Under the pieces are notes generated by a model. It had not been told where the DNA came from. It worked only from the letters and a program-made list of their open reading frames with translations, and did not search any database. The position numbers and the translations under genes are program-made. A DNA stretch of 64,000 nucleotides from Avoscillospira sp045652125 (GTDB lineage Bacteria > Bacillota > Clostridia > Oscillospirales > Oscillospiraceae), in NCBI GenBank assembly GCA_045652125.1, contig JAZRTT010000023.1, positions 36,089 through 100,088 of the forward strand, read 5' to 3'. Positions 16,070-23,352 of the stretch are shown here, in pieces. Position 1 is the stretch's first letter. The number at the start of each line of letters is the position of its first letter.

Positions 16070-17011
16070 TTATTCCAGGCCCAGCATGGCGGCACCGATG
16101 ATACCTGCGTCATTGCCCATGACGGCAGGAACGATGGCTCCGTGATTGTCGAAAAAGCATTTTTCCAGCGTCTTTTTCCGCAGGGCGTTGAAAAGAAAGT
16201 CCCCTGCGTGGCTTACACCGCCGCCGATGGCAATCACTTCGGGATCCAGCAGGTGAATCACGGATATGCAGGCAGCGGCCAGATGGTCAATATATTGGTC
16301 AAAAACGGCTTTTGCTGTGTTGTCGCCGGATTTGGCACAATCAATAACAAATTCTGCATTGACTTTTTCAGGATCCTTCCCGGAATCCAGAGCCAATTTG
16401 CTGTTAGGGTGTGCTTCCATGGCACGGACAGCATCGCGGATCAGCGCGGTGGCAGAGCAGTAGGCTTCGATGCAGCCACGCACACCGCAGGTACAAAGCT
16501 CTCCGCCGGAGATGAGCGGCATATGTCCCAGTTCAATACCGCGGCGGCAGCCGCCGAAAAATACTTTACCATCCAATATGATACCGCCGCCAACACCGGT
16601 CCCAAGGGTCAGCAAAACGCCTGTTTTATAACCTTTGAAGGCACCACGGCCCAGCTCCGCAAGAGCGGCACCATCGGCATCATTTGCCAGAAAGACAGGC
16701 AGGGAATGGAATTGTTTCTGTAGCTGATCGCGGAAGGGAACATTGTGAAAGCCCAGATTGTGTGCGTTCAGAATGATACCGCCGGTCGGGTCAATGCTGC
16801 CGGGGATCACGACACCGACATGGTGAAGTTCTTTTTCGCAGACACCGTTTTCAGCCAAAAGAGAGCGGACAGCTTCCGCTAATTTTTCAGCCACACCCTC
16901 ACCGTTTAGATGGGGGAAAGGAATAGAGAGTTTGCCGACGATTTCCAGTTGTTCGTTTACCAGACCGATTTTAATGCTGGTACCGCCGATATCCACGCCA
17001 ACTTGATACAA
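16070..17011 (-). CDS. glk: ROK-family glucokinase
   Basis: 313 residues. The ATP-binding DIGGTSIKIGLV is near residue 6, the second phosphate motif LTLGTGVGGGII near residue 135, and the ROK zinc motif CTCGVRGCIEAYC near residue 175 with an upstream ELGHMPL. Sugar phosphorylation is well supported by fold; glucose is inferred from the following pgi. The start is a TTG at 17011 (encoding MYQVGVDIGGT) with AAGGAG before it; the ATG further upstream lies in the promoter. Confidence 0.88.
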   Translation of the reverse strand: MYQVGVDIGGTSIKIGLVNEQLEIVGKLSIPFPHLNGEGVAEKLAEAVRSLLAENGVCEKELHHVGVVIPGSIDPTGGIILNAHNLGFHNVPFRDQLQKQFHSLPVFLANDADGAALAELGRGAFKGYKTGVLLTLGTGVGGGIILDGKVFFGGCRRGIELGHMPLISGGELCTCGVRGCIEAYCSATALIRDAVRAMEAHPNSKLALDSGKDPEKVNAEFVIDCAKSGDNTAKAVFDQYIDHLAAACISVIHLLDPEVIAIGGGVSHAGDFLFNALRKKTLEKCFFDNHGAIVPAVMGNDAGIIGAAMLGLE

Positions 17012-17048
17012 AAAATCGCTCCTTATAAACACAATATAATGTAACATA

Positions 17049-17077
17049 ATTATCTTGGAAAAGCAGGATGTTGTCAA
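17049..17077 (-). promoter_or_regulatory. glk-pgi promoter
   Basis: Minus strand TTGACA (17072-17077), 17-base spacer, GATAAT (17049-17054). Confidence 0.65.
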
Positions 17078-17100
17078 GGAAAAATTTAATATCATCCGTG

Positions 17101-17129
17101 TTGGAAAAAGGTCTTTTGTGTGTTATAAT
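17101..17129 (+). promoter_or_regulatory. Promoter of the homocysteine methyltransferase gene
   Basis: TTGGAA (17101-17106), 17-base spacer, TATAAT (17124-17129) with an upstream TG. Divergent from the glk promoter 24 bases away. Confidence 0.7.
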
Positions 17130-17168
17130 TTTACAAAAATAAAGTAGTTCAGTAAAGGAGGCGGCTTC

Positions 17169-18020
17169 ATGACCAGGGAATTGTTTCAAGCTCTGACAGG
17201 CGAATATTTGCTTCTGGATGGAGCGACCGGTTCCAATCTTATGAAAAACGGGATGCCCCGCGGTGCCTGTACAGAAACATGGATTCTGGAACACCCGGAC
17301 ACGATTGCAGAGCTGCAGCGTGCTTATGTTCATGCCGGCAGCAAGGTGGTCTATGCGCCTACGTTTACAGCCAATGAATATTACCTGTCTCAGCGTGGAC
17401 TTGGTGATCGGTTGGAATCCCTCAACAGGGATCTGGTGGCTCTGAGCCGACAAGCGGTGGGAAATGAGATTTTTGTAGCCGGAGATATCACCACTGTCGG
17501 CCGGCCGGATGTTTCTTACGAACAACTGTTGGAGATTTACAGCAGACAAGCTGCCGCTTTGCGGAACGCGGGTGTGGATCTGTTTGTAATAGAGACCATG
17601 ATGGGGCTTGACGAGACGATGGCGGCGCTGGAGGCCTGCCGGATGGCTTCGGAACTGCCGGTGCTTTGTTCTTTCTCCGTTACATCGGACGGAATGCTGT
17701 ATTTTGGTGGCAATGTTTATGATGCTTGCTCCCAATTGGAAGAATTTGGTGCCGATGCTGTGGGAATCAACTGCTCCTGCGGTCCGGATCAACTGGGAAC
17801 GATAGTTAAAAATCTGGCAGACCGGCTTTCTGTGCCCGTAATGGCAAAGCCCAATGCCGGGATGCCGGTTATCGATGAAGATGGTACTGCAGTTTATTCC
17901 ATGACTCCGGAGGAATTTGCACAACAGATGAAGAGGCTGTATCAGGCAGGTGCACGGATATTGGGTGGCTGCTGCGGAACAACGCCGGACCATATTGCCG
18001 CGTTAAGTGAGATTCTTTGA
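17169..18020 (+). CDS. Homocysteine S-methyltransferase family protein
   Basis: 283 residues corresponding to the homocysteine-binding barrel of MetH/MmuM. LLLDGATGSNLMKNGMP opens the domain; the three zinc-ligand cysteines are seen in GINCSC (near 197) and GGCCGTTPDHI (near 265). It transfers a methyl group to homocysteine to give methionine; the donor (S-methylmethionine or a separate corrinoid/folate partner) cannot be told. In clostridia this domain is often encoded apart from the other MetH modules, none of which is in the window. AAAGGAGG precedes the ATG. Confidence 0.85.
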   Translation: MTRELFQALTGEYLLLDGATGSNLMKNGMPRGACTETWILEHPDTIAELQRAYVHAGSKVVYAPTFTANEYYLSQRGLGDRLESLNRDLVALSRQAVGNEIFVAGDITTVGRPDVSYEQLLEIYSRQAAALRNAGVDLFVIETMMGLDETMAALEACRMASELPVLCSFSVTSDGMLYFGGNVYDACSQLEEFGADAVGINCSCGPDQLGTIVKNLADRLSVPVMAKPNAGMPVIDEDGTAVYSMTPEEFAQQMKRLYQAGARILGGCCGTTPDHIAALSEIL

Positions 18021-18028
18021 GACAGAAA

Positions 18029-18062
18029 ATTCCGGTGCAGTTTGTCTGCACCGGAATGTTTT
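18029..18062. terminator. Bidirectional terminator
   Basis: ATTCCGGTGCAG/CTGCACCGGAAT stem with a 5-base loop and T-rich flanks on both strands, between two convergent genes. Confidence 0.9.
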
Positions 18063-19515
18063 ATTCTTCAGAGTTCTCTCTGAGCAGATTGTACTTGATT
18101 TCCCATAGTTTTTGGGACAGATCCACATAATAGCGATGCGGATTCTCAAAGCGGGTAACCTCATCCCAGAGGGAGGATACTTCCTTTTTACAGTAGTCTT
18201 GAATTTCTTGAAGGGTGGGAAGTTTATAGACCAAGTTTCCATCTTTGAAGATGGGCACCAGAAGCTCCCGGGCGGTATAATTATAAACCTTTTTCCGCTT
18301 CCATGTTGCTTCCGGGTCAAAAATCACAATATCGCGACTGTCGTCTACGGTTTCGTCATGGACACATAGATAGTCTGCTATGGCCTTGCCGGTATCGTTG
18401 CCGTAAAAACGATAGAGCTTTTTGAAATGGGGGTTGGTGATTTTTCCGACATTTTCACTGATCTTGATTTTGGGGATTACTTCTCCGGCTTCGTTTTCAA
18501 CGGCTACCAGTTTATATACACCGCCAAAAACGGGCTCAGATCTTGCGGTGATGAGTCGTTCACCCACCCCAAACACATCAATGGCGGCACCCTGCTGCAG
18601 CAAATCTTCAATGATGTATTCATCAAGAGAATTGGATACGCTGATCTGACAATCCTCCCAACCGGCGTCATCCAGCATTTTCCGTGCCTTCTTGGTTAGA
18701 AATGCCATGTCGCCGGAGTCAAGACGGATGCCGCACTTGGTCAGACCTTTTGGACGCAGTACTTCATTGAATGCCCGAATTGCATCGGGAATACCACGTT
18801 TTAGGGTGTTGTAGGTATCTACAAGAAGTGTGGGATTGTCGGGATAGATCTCGCAATAGGTTTTGAACGCTTCATATTGGCTGTCAAACATCTGCACCCA
18901 GGAGTGTGCCATTGTGCCACCGGCACGAACCCCGAAAAGCTGGTCGGAAAGGGTACAGGCTGTCCCTGCACAGCCGCCAATATATGCGGCTCTGGCACCG
19001 AGGACAGCACCGTCTACACCTTGGGCACGACGGGAACCAAATTCCAAAACGGTTCTGCCCTGAGCGGCACGAGCAACGCGGTTTGCTTTTGTGGCAATCA
19101 GACTTTGGTGGTTGAGAGACAGAAGCAGGTACGTTTCAATAAGCTGTGCCTGGATAGCAGGAGCCCGGACAGTCAGCATGGGTTCTCTCGGGAAAATCGG
19201 TGTTCCTTCCGGAACGGCCCAAATATCACCGGTAAAACGGAAGTTGGCGAGATAATTGAGAAAATCTTCAGAAAACTGTTTTCTGCTGCGGAGGTATTCG
19301 ATATCTTCTGCGCTGAAGTGAAGCTCCTGAATATATTCTACAACTTGCTGCAGACCCGCAGCAATGGCAAAGCCGCCGCCATCCGGGACGCTGCGATAGA
19401 AAACGTCGAAATATGTGATACGATCCTGATATCCGTGCTGAAAGTAACCATTGCTCATGGTCAACTCATAATAATCACAGAGCATGGTCATATTCCAAGG
19501 CTGTTTCACACTCAT
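18061..19515 (-). CDS. pncB: Nicotinate phosphoribosyltransferase
   Basis: 484 residues; makes nicotinate mononucleotide from nicotinate and PRPP for NAD salvage. LCDYYELTMSNGYF at the N-terminus, the EFGSRRAQGVDGAV segment (near 165), CGIRLDSGDMAFL (near 270) and GVGERLITARSEP (near 335) are typical of the Firmicute-type enzyme. The start at 19515 follows GAGGTGC. It has its own strong promoter. The cinA-type amidohydrolase at 49323 may act in the same NAD-recycling pathway. Confidence 0.92.
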   Translation of the reverse strand: MSVKQPWNMTMLCDYYELTMSNGYFQHGYQDRITYFDVFYRSVPDGGGFAIAAGLQQVVEYIQELHFSAEDIEYLRSRKQFSEDFLNYLANFRFTGDIWAVPEGTPIFPREPMLTVRAPAIQAQLIETYLLLSLNHQSLIATKANRVARAAQGRTVLEFGSRRAQGVDGAVLGARAAYIGGCAGTACTLSDQLFGVRAGGTMAHSWVQMFDSQYEAFKTYCEIYPDNPTLLVDTYNTLKRGIPDAIRAFNEVLRPKGLTKCGIRLDSGDMAFLTKKARKMLDDAGWEDCQISVSNSLDEYIIEDLLQQGAAIDVFGVGERLITARSEPVFGGVYKLVAVENEAGEVIPKIKISENVGKITNPHFKKLYRFYGNDTGKAIADYLCVHDETVDDSRDIVIFDPEATWKRKKVYNYTARELLVPIFKDGNLVYKLPTLQEIQDYCKKEVSSLWDEVTRFENPHRYYVDLSQKLWEIKYNLLRENSEE

Positions 19516-19546
19516 GGTAAGCACCTCATATGTAAATTCTGCATTT

Positions 19547-19574
19547 ATTATACCACGGATTTCTGAAAAGACAA
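19547..19574 (-). promoter_or_regulatory. pncB promoter
   Basis: Minus strand TTGTCT (19569-19574), 16-base spacer, perfect TATAAT (19547-19552) with TGG upstream. Confidence 0.7.
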
Positions 19575-19593
19575 CGGTCTTGTCAGTCTTATG

Positions 19594-19613
19594 TATGCGG
19601 CGAAAACGCCGCA
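19594..19613 (-). terminator. Hairpin after the 54-residue gene
   Basis: ATGCGGCG-AAAA-CGCCGCAT, a perfect 8-bp stem just after the stop; no U tract, so termination is uncertain. Confidence 0.45.
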
Positions 19614-19617
19614 TGAA

Positions 19618-19782
19618 TCAGTTACGCATGTTGGTTATCATACGTCCGGCTTCTTGTTTGATCGTATGCGCCGCATCATCTGCCATCCGATAGGCATTTG
19701 AATGGCGCGGCAGCATCAAAACTGCGGCGGCGCCTGCCACCATGCCGAGACCGACTGTAGTGATTAGAGATCGTACCTGCAT
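19618..19782 (-). CDS. Small membrane-anchored protein, 54 residues
   Basis: Short gene with GGGGAGGG 7-10 bases before its ATG and a hairpin after its stop. The product has one hydrophobic segment (about 6-25, LITTVGLGMVAGAAAVLMLP) followed by a charged amphipathic helix (YRMADDAAHTIKQEAGRMIT). The layout resembles YtxH-like tail-out proteins, but I do not recognise a family. It lies between pncB and pyrF on the pncB strand and could be transcribed into the pncB promoter. Confidence 0.6.
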   Translation of the reverse strand: MQVRSLITTVGLGMVAGAAAVLMLPRHSNAYRMADDAAHTIKQEAGRMITNMRN

Positions 19783-19860
19783 TGTTCATCCCTCCCCGAA
19801 TTAGTTTGTCCCGAAACGCCGGATATACGCAAAAAAATTGTGCTCATTCTCCGGTAAGTG

Positions 19861-19869
19861 TGATATAAT
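19861..19869 (+). promoter_or_regulatory. pyrF extended -10 promoter
   Basis: TGATATAAT, a perfect -10 with TG motif; the -35 is poor. The ATG is 28 bases downstream after GGAAAGGGCG. Confidence 0.55.
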
Positions 19870-19896
19870 AAATAAAAAAAGGAAAGGGCGACCGTC

Positions 19897-20817
19897 ATGG
19901 GTATTGATCAATTACAAGAGCGAATCCGAAAACTGAAAAACCCCAGTATGGCGGGTATTGACCCCATTCTGGAACATATTCCCCATCACATATGCAGAGA
20001 ATCGTTTAATCATTTTGGCGAAACTCTCTGTGGAGCAGCGGACGCATACCGCAGATTTTCCTTTGGAATACTGGATGCACTAAAAGATTTGGTCCCTGCG
20101 GTAAAGATTCAAAGCGGCTGTTTCCACGCACTGGGGCATGATGGTATTCAGGCGTTGGAGGACGTGTTGGCGTACGCCAAAGAATTGGGATATTACGTAC
20201 TTCTGGATACCATGCGAGGGGACATAGATGTGACGGCGGAGGCTCTCGCATCTTCCTGTTTTGGAGCAATCCGGGTAGGAAACAACAGTTATACTCCTTT
20301 TGCGTGTGACGCGGTGCTGGCAAATGCCTATTTGGGCAGTGACGGAATCAAACCATTTACAAAATACTGCCGACAGGGTAAAAATGTGTTTGTTCTGGCT
20401 CGCACATCTAATAAGTCGGCAAGAGAAGTGCAGGATTTGATCTCCGGCGATCGAATCGTCCATCAGGTAATTGTGGATCTTGCTATGCGCTGGAGTGTTG
20501 ATCTGTACGGAAAATACGGCTTTTCCGCCATTGGAGCGGCTGTGTCGGGAACGCAGCCGGAAATTCTCAAATCCCTGCGTCAGCAGTATGACAGGCTGTT
20601 TTTCCTGGTTTTGGGATATGGCGCCCAAGGAGCAAATGCCAGAGATGTGCAGTATGCCTTTAACAGCATGGGGCATGGTGCAGTTATTTCGGCCAGCCGC
20701 AGCATTCTCTATGCTTATGAAAAGTTTGAAAAAGATGGGATTGATTATCAGAAAAGAGCGGTGGAAGCTGCGAAAAAGATGCAGCAGGATATTACGCAAT
20801 TTGTTTCCGTACTTTAA
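19897..20817 (+). CDS. pyrF: Orotidine 5'-phosphate decarboxylase
   Basis: 306 residues, the longer form of OMP decarboxylase, which makes UMP. Motifs: AGIDPIL near residue 20, AVKIQSGCF near 67, the catalytic Asp/Lys array in LLDTMRGDIDVTAEA near 101 and SAIGAAVSGTQPE near 205. The length and DTMRGDI form match the group found with bacterial pyrK/D clusters, but here pyrF is alone. UMP production complements the uracil salvage enzyme at 39813. Confidence 0.92.
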   Translation: MGIDQLQERIRKLKNPSMAGIDPILEHIPHHICRESFNHFGETLCGAADAYRRFSFGILDALKDLVPAVKIQSGCFHALGHDGIQALEDVLAYAKELGYYVLLDTMRGDIDVTAEALASSCFGAIRVGNNSYTPFACDAVLANAYLGSDGIKPFTKYCRQGKNVFVLARTSNKSAREVQDLISGDRIVHQVIVDLAMRWSVDLYGKYGFSAIGAAVSGTQPEILKSLRQQYDRLFFLVLGYGAQGANARDVQYAFNSMGHGAVISASRSILYAYEKFEKDGIDYQKRAVEAAKKMQQDITQFVSVL

Positions 20818-20848
20818 TTTGCCTGAAAGATATAAATTTTATGTAAAC

Positions 20849-20882
20849 CAATCAGCTTACCAAAATCTTGGTAAGCTGATTG
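20849..20882. terminator. Bidirectional terminator
   Basis: A perfect 15-bp stem CAATCAGCTTACCAA/TTGGTAAGCTGATTG with an AATC loop between the pyrF stop and the convergent lipoprotein gene. Confidence 0.8.
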
Positions 20883-20887
20883 TAGTG

Positions 20888-21208
20888 TTACCGACCGCCG
20901 GTCATACCGGTACCGGAAGAACCATTGCCGGCGCCGTAAGTGCCTGTGCCTGCGTTTGCACCGTAGCTGCCGGAAGAACCGCTTCCGCTGCCGAAGTTTC
21001 CGTAGGAACCGCCTGCGCCATTGCTGCCTCCGAAGTTTCCGTAGGAACCGTTAGTGCCATTGCTGCTGCCGCCGTTGACTCTGCCGTTGGGCGTGGTGGA
21101 GACATTTCCGGAAGCCTGTCCGCCGCCCATATCCATGGAGCCGCTGCAGCCGGTAAGGATGCCGGCGATCATCATGACTGCCAGCAAAACTGCGATTGTG
21201 CGTTTCAT
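20888..21208 (-). CDS. Gly/Ser/Asn-rich putative lipoprotein
   Basis: 106 residues. A signal segment with lipobox LTGC (Cys21) is followed by a low-complexity tail of Gly, Ser, Asn, Thr and Tyr with repeated GSYGNFG units (twice) and related GSYGAN and GTYGAG. No folded domain is apparent; it is probably a flexible surface-anchored tether. AGGAGG precedes the ATG. It is divergent from the ferredoxin gene, with an operator-like palindrome in the shared region. Confidence 0.65.
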   Translation of the reverse strand: MKRTIAVLLAVMMIAGILTGCSGSMDMGGGQASGNVSTTPNGRVNGGSSNGTNGSYGNFGGSNGAGGSYGNFGSGSGSSGSYGANAGTGTYGAGNGSSGTGMTGGR

Positions 21209-21314
21209 ATCAATTCCTCCTGTGTAATGTCATATGATACGGCTCTAGTATGTGCTGTGCGTTTTTTGTTATGCTGGAAAAAGATGTATTTTGCATAATT
21301 ATCTATCTAATTGA

Positions 21315-21343
21315 TTGATTTATGGTCAAAGACCATGTATAAT
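21315..21343 (+). promoter_or_regulatory. Ferredoxin promoter with palindromic operator
   Basis: TTGATT (21315-21320), 17-base spacer, TATAAT (21338-21343). The spacer is almost filled by a perfect dyad ATGGTC-AAA-GACCAT (21322-21336), where a bound repressor would block RNA polymerase. Confidence 0.75.
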
Positions 21344-21375
21344 ATGCCCAGAATATGACGCAAAGGGGAATGACC

Positions 21376-21762
21376 ATGAAAAAATTGACTGTGAAAAAGG
21401 GTGCAGAATGCATGGCATGCTTGGAATGTGTCCGTGCTTGTTCCAACGCCTTTTATAAGGAATTTGATCCGGACAAGTCCTGTATTCAAATTGTGGACTT
21501 CAAGGGAAAGGCTAAACCGATGGTATGTGTGCAGTGCGGCAAGTGTGCTACTGTCTGCGAATACAATGCAATCACCCAAAATGCAAAGGGCGTGTATATG
21601 ATCAACAAGAAGCTCTGCGTCGGCTGCGGCAAATGCAAGGATATTTGTCCTTTTCATGTGCTGGTCAAGGCCGAAACGGCTGAGACAGCATCAAAATGCA
21701 TTGCCTGCGGTATTTGCGTGAAAGCCTGCCCCATGGAAATTCTGGAAGTTGTTGAGAAGTAA
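21376..21762 (+). CDS. Polyferredoxin with four [4Fe-4S] motifs
   Basis: 128 residues with four CxxCxxCxxxC motifs: CMACLECVRAC, CVQCGKCATVC, CVGCGKCKDIC and CIACGICVKAC. This is the HycB/CooF/HydN-like electron-transfer fold, which passes electrons between redox enzymes in the cytosol. No partner enzyme gene is adjacent; PFOR is at 42918. The start at 21376 follows AAAGGGG; an in-frame ATG 21 bases upstream overlaps that site. Confidence 0.87.
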   Translation: MKKLTVKKGAECMACLECVRACSNAFYKEFDPDKSCIQIVDFKGKAKPMVCVQCGKCATVCEYNAITQNAKGVYMINKKLCVGCGKCKDICPFHVLVKAETAETASKCIACGICVKACPMEILEVVEK

Positions 21763-21772
21763 TACATAGAAC

Positions 21773-21814
21773 AAAAACATGCATAGAGGAAACTCTGTGC
21801 ATGTTTTTATTTTG
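21773..21814 (+). terminator. Terminator of the ferredoxin gene
   Basis: AAAACATGCATAGAG, GAAA loop, CTCTGTGCATGTTTTTATTTT: a long stem and a U tract. Confidence 0.9.
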
Positions 21815-21897
21815 AAAAGAGATGATTTGATATTTAAGTCGTATCGATGGTCAACTTTACGGGGAGCAGCCGGCCCATCGGAGCACTGTGTTAGAAT

Positions 21898-21965
21898 TTG
21901 ACACAGCAAGGAAGTATATGTCGAATCCTGTCGAATCATGTCGGAAAAAAGGAGAAAAAGTCGGA
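21898..21965 (+). promoter_or_regulatory. spo0A upstream promoter and 0A-box array
   Basis: TTGACA (21898-21903) lies 17 bases before TCGAAT (21921-21926). TGTCGAA boxes begin at 21919 and 21929, TGTCGGA at 21939 and AGTCGGA at 21959, all in 10-bp register. TGTCGAA is the known Spo0A recognition core, so autoregulation is likely. The first boxes would cover the -10. Confidence 0.8.
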
Positions 21966-21995
21966 AAAATCTCAATATTTTATGGATAAAAACTG

Positions 21996-22043
21996 TTGAA
22001 AATGATGGATATATGTGCTAAACTTGGATTATCGCAGCGATAA
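21996..22043 (+). promoter_or_regulatory. spo0A proximal promoter with downstream dyad
   Basis: TTGAAA (21996-22001), 17-base spacer, TAAACT (22019-22024) with TGC upstream. A perfect dyad ATTATCG-CAG-CGATAAT (22027-22043) spans the expected start of transcription. Confidence 0.6.
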
Positions 22044-22100
22044 TGATAAGACAATGTCTGAAGGAGAACACGATAAAAGGTTAGGAGAGGACTACTTATT

Positions 22101-22892
22101 ATGGATAATCGGAAGAAGATTCTGATTGCGGACGGCAGTGAGGAGTTTTGTCTCAAACTGAAGGAAGCGGTAGAACAGGAGTCAAACTGGGAAGTGATTG
22201 GCACAGCAACGGATGGTGTGGAGGCCGTGGAATTGCTGCAGAAAGCGAGGCCGGATGTGATTTTACTGGACCTGCTATTGCCGAAACTCGATGGTATTGC
22301 TGTTTTGCGGCAGGCAGCTAAATTGGTACCGGCTCCTGTTTGCATGGTGTTGACGGGCTTTTTGACAGAGTACGCTGCCACAGCGGCTGCAGGGCTGGGT
22401 GTGCGTTATTTCATGGCAAAACCCTGCAAATTCAGTGCTGTTGCCGAACGGTTGGGTGAGATTCTGTCAGGAGAGGAAGAAGGCAGAAAGCAGCAGGCAC
22501 GTCGGGCAGAGGTTAATATCGAAGCCATGGTAACTTCTGTGATTCATGAAATCGGCGTTCCTGCTCACATCAAGGGGTATCAGTATTTACGTGAGGCAAT
22601 TAAAATTGCAGTCAATGATATGGAAGTCATTAACGCAATTACAAAGGTCTTATATCCTCAGGTGGCCAAGGCATTTGCTACAACGCCATCCCGCGTAGAG
22701 AGGGCGATCCGTCATGCCATTGAGGTGGCCTGGGATCGTGGTGATCTGGAGACTTTGCAGCGGTTTTTCGGCTACACGGTCAGTAACACCAAAGGGAAAC
22801 CAACCAACAGTGAATTTATTGCCTTGATCGCAGACCGCCTGCAGCTGCAGCTGCGGGATCTGGATCGGGCTGTGCCAAACAGCCTCGGTTAA
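22101..22892 (+). CDS. spo0A: Stage 0 sporulation protein A
   Basis: 263-residue master regulator of sporulation. The receiver domain (1-125) has the phospho-acceptor Asp in VILLDLLLPKLDG, the switch Thr in MVLTGF and the conserved Lys in FMAKPC. The C-terminal DNA-binding domain (about 145-255) is strongly conserved: TSVIHEIGVPAHIKGYQY, TPSRVERAIRHAIEVAW and KGKPTNSEFIA. One oddity: the usual Asp-Asp acidic pair at the N-terminus reads IADGSEE, so one metal-ligand Asp is replaced by Gly. GGAGAGG precedes the ATG. The promoter region carries phased 0A boxes. Confidence 0.95.
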   Translation: MDNRKKILIADGSEEFCLKLKEAVEQESNWEVIGTATDGVEAVELLQKARPDVILLDLLLPKLDGIAVLRQAAKLVPAPVCMVLTGFLTEYAATAAAGLGVRYFMAKPCKFSAVAERLGEILSGEEEGRKQQARRAEVNIEAMVTSVIHEIGVPAHIKGYQYLREAIKIAVNDMEVINAITKVLYPQVAKAFATTPSRVERAIRHAIEVAWDRGDLETLQRFFGYTVSNTKGKPTNSEFIALIADRLQLQLRDLDRAVPNSLG

Positions 22893-22896
22893 CCCC

Positions 22897-22932
22897 AAAA
22901 AACGTGTCATTCTAAAGAATGACACGTTTTTT
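22897..22932. terminator. Bidirectional terminator
   Basis: AAAAAACGTGTCATTC, TAAA loop, GAATGACACGTTTTTT between convergent spo0A and ridA. Confidence 0.92.
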
Positions 22933-22937
22933 CTGCA

Positions 22938-23315
22938 TTATCGCTTGGCAATTACTTCACATTCGACCAGTGCGCCTTTCGGCAGAGCTGAAACTTCGAC
23001 GCAGGAGCGGGCAGGAGGATTGGAAGGAAAGTATGTGGCATAAATGTTGTTGAAAGTGGTAAACTGGCTCAGATCTGTCATAAAAACAGTAGTCTTGACC
23101 ACATTGGAAAAATCAAGTCCGGCAGCATGCAGGACTGCCCGGATGTTGGAAAACATCTGATGCGCTTGAATTTCGATGCCTCCTTCTGCCAAGAGGCCGG
23201 TTTCGGGGATCAGGGGTATCTGACCGGAGCAAAAAACAAATTCACCGCAATCTACGGCCTGAGAGTAGGGGCCAACAGCGGCAGGGGCATGATTGGTCTG
23301 AATGATACAGGACAT
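22938..23315 (-). CDS. ridA: RidA family reactive-intermediate deaminase
   Basis: 125 residues with the RidA/YjgF layout: HAPAAVGPYSQAV near the start, CSGQIPL near 28, and the catalytic Arg in PARSCVEVSALPKGA near 104. It hydrolyses enamine/imine intermediates made by PLP enzymes. GGAGGATCC precedes the ATG, 37 bases after the ABC-F stop, so the two genes are probably co-transcribed. Confidence 0.92.
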   Translation of the reverse strand: MSCIIQTNHAPAAVGPYSQAVDCGEFVFCSGQIPLIPETGLLAEGGIEIQAHQMFSNIRAVLHAAGLDFSNVVKTTVFMTDLSQFTTFNNIYATYFPSNPPARSCVEVSALPKGALVECEVIAKR

Positions 23316-23352
23316 AAAGGATCCTCCAAGTTAATAAAAAATGATTTGAACC

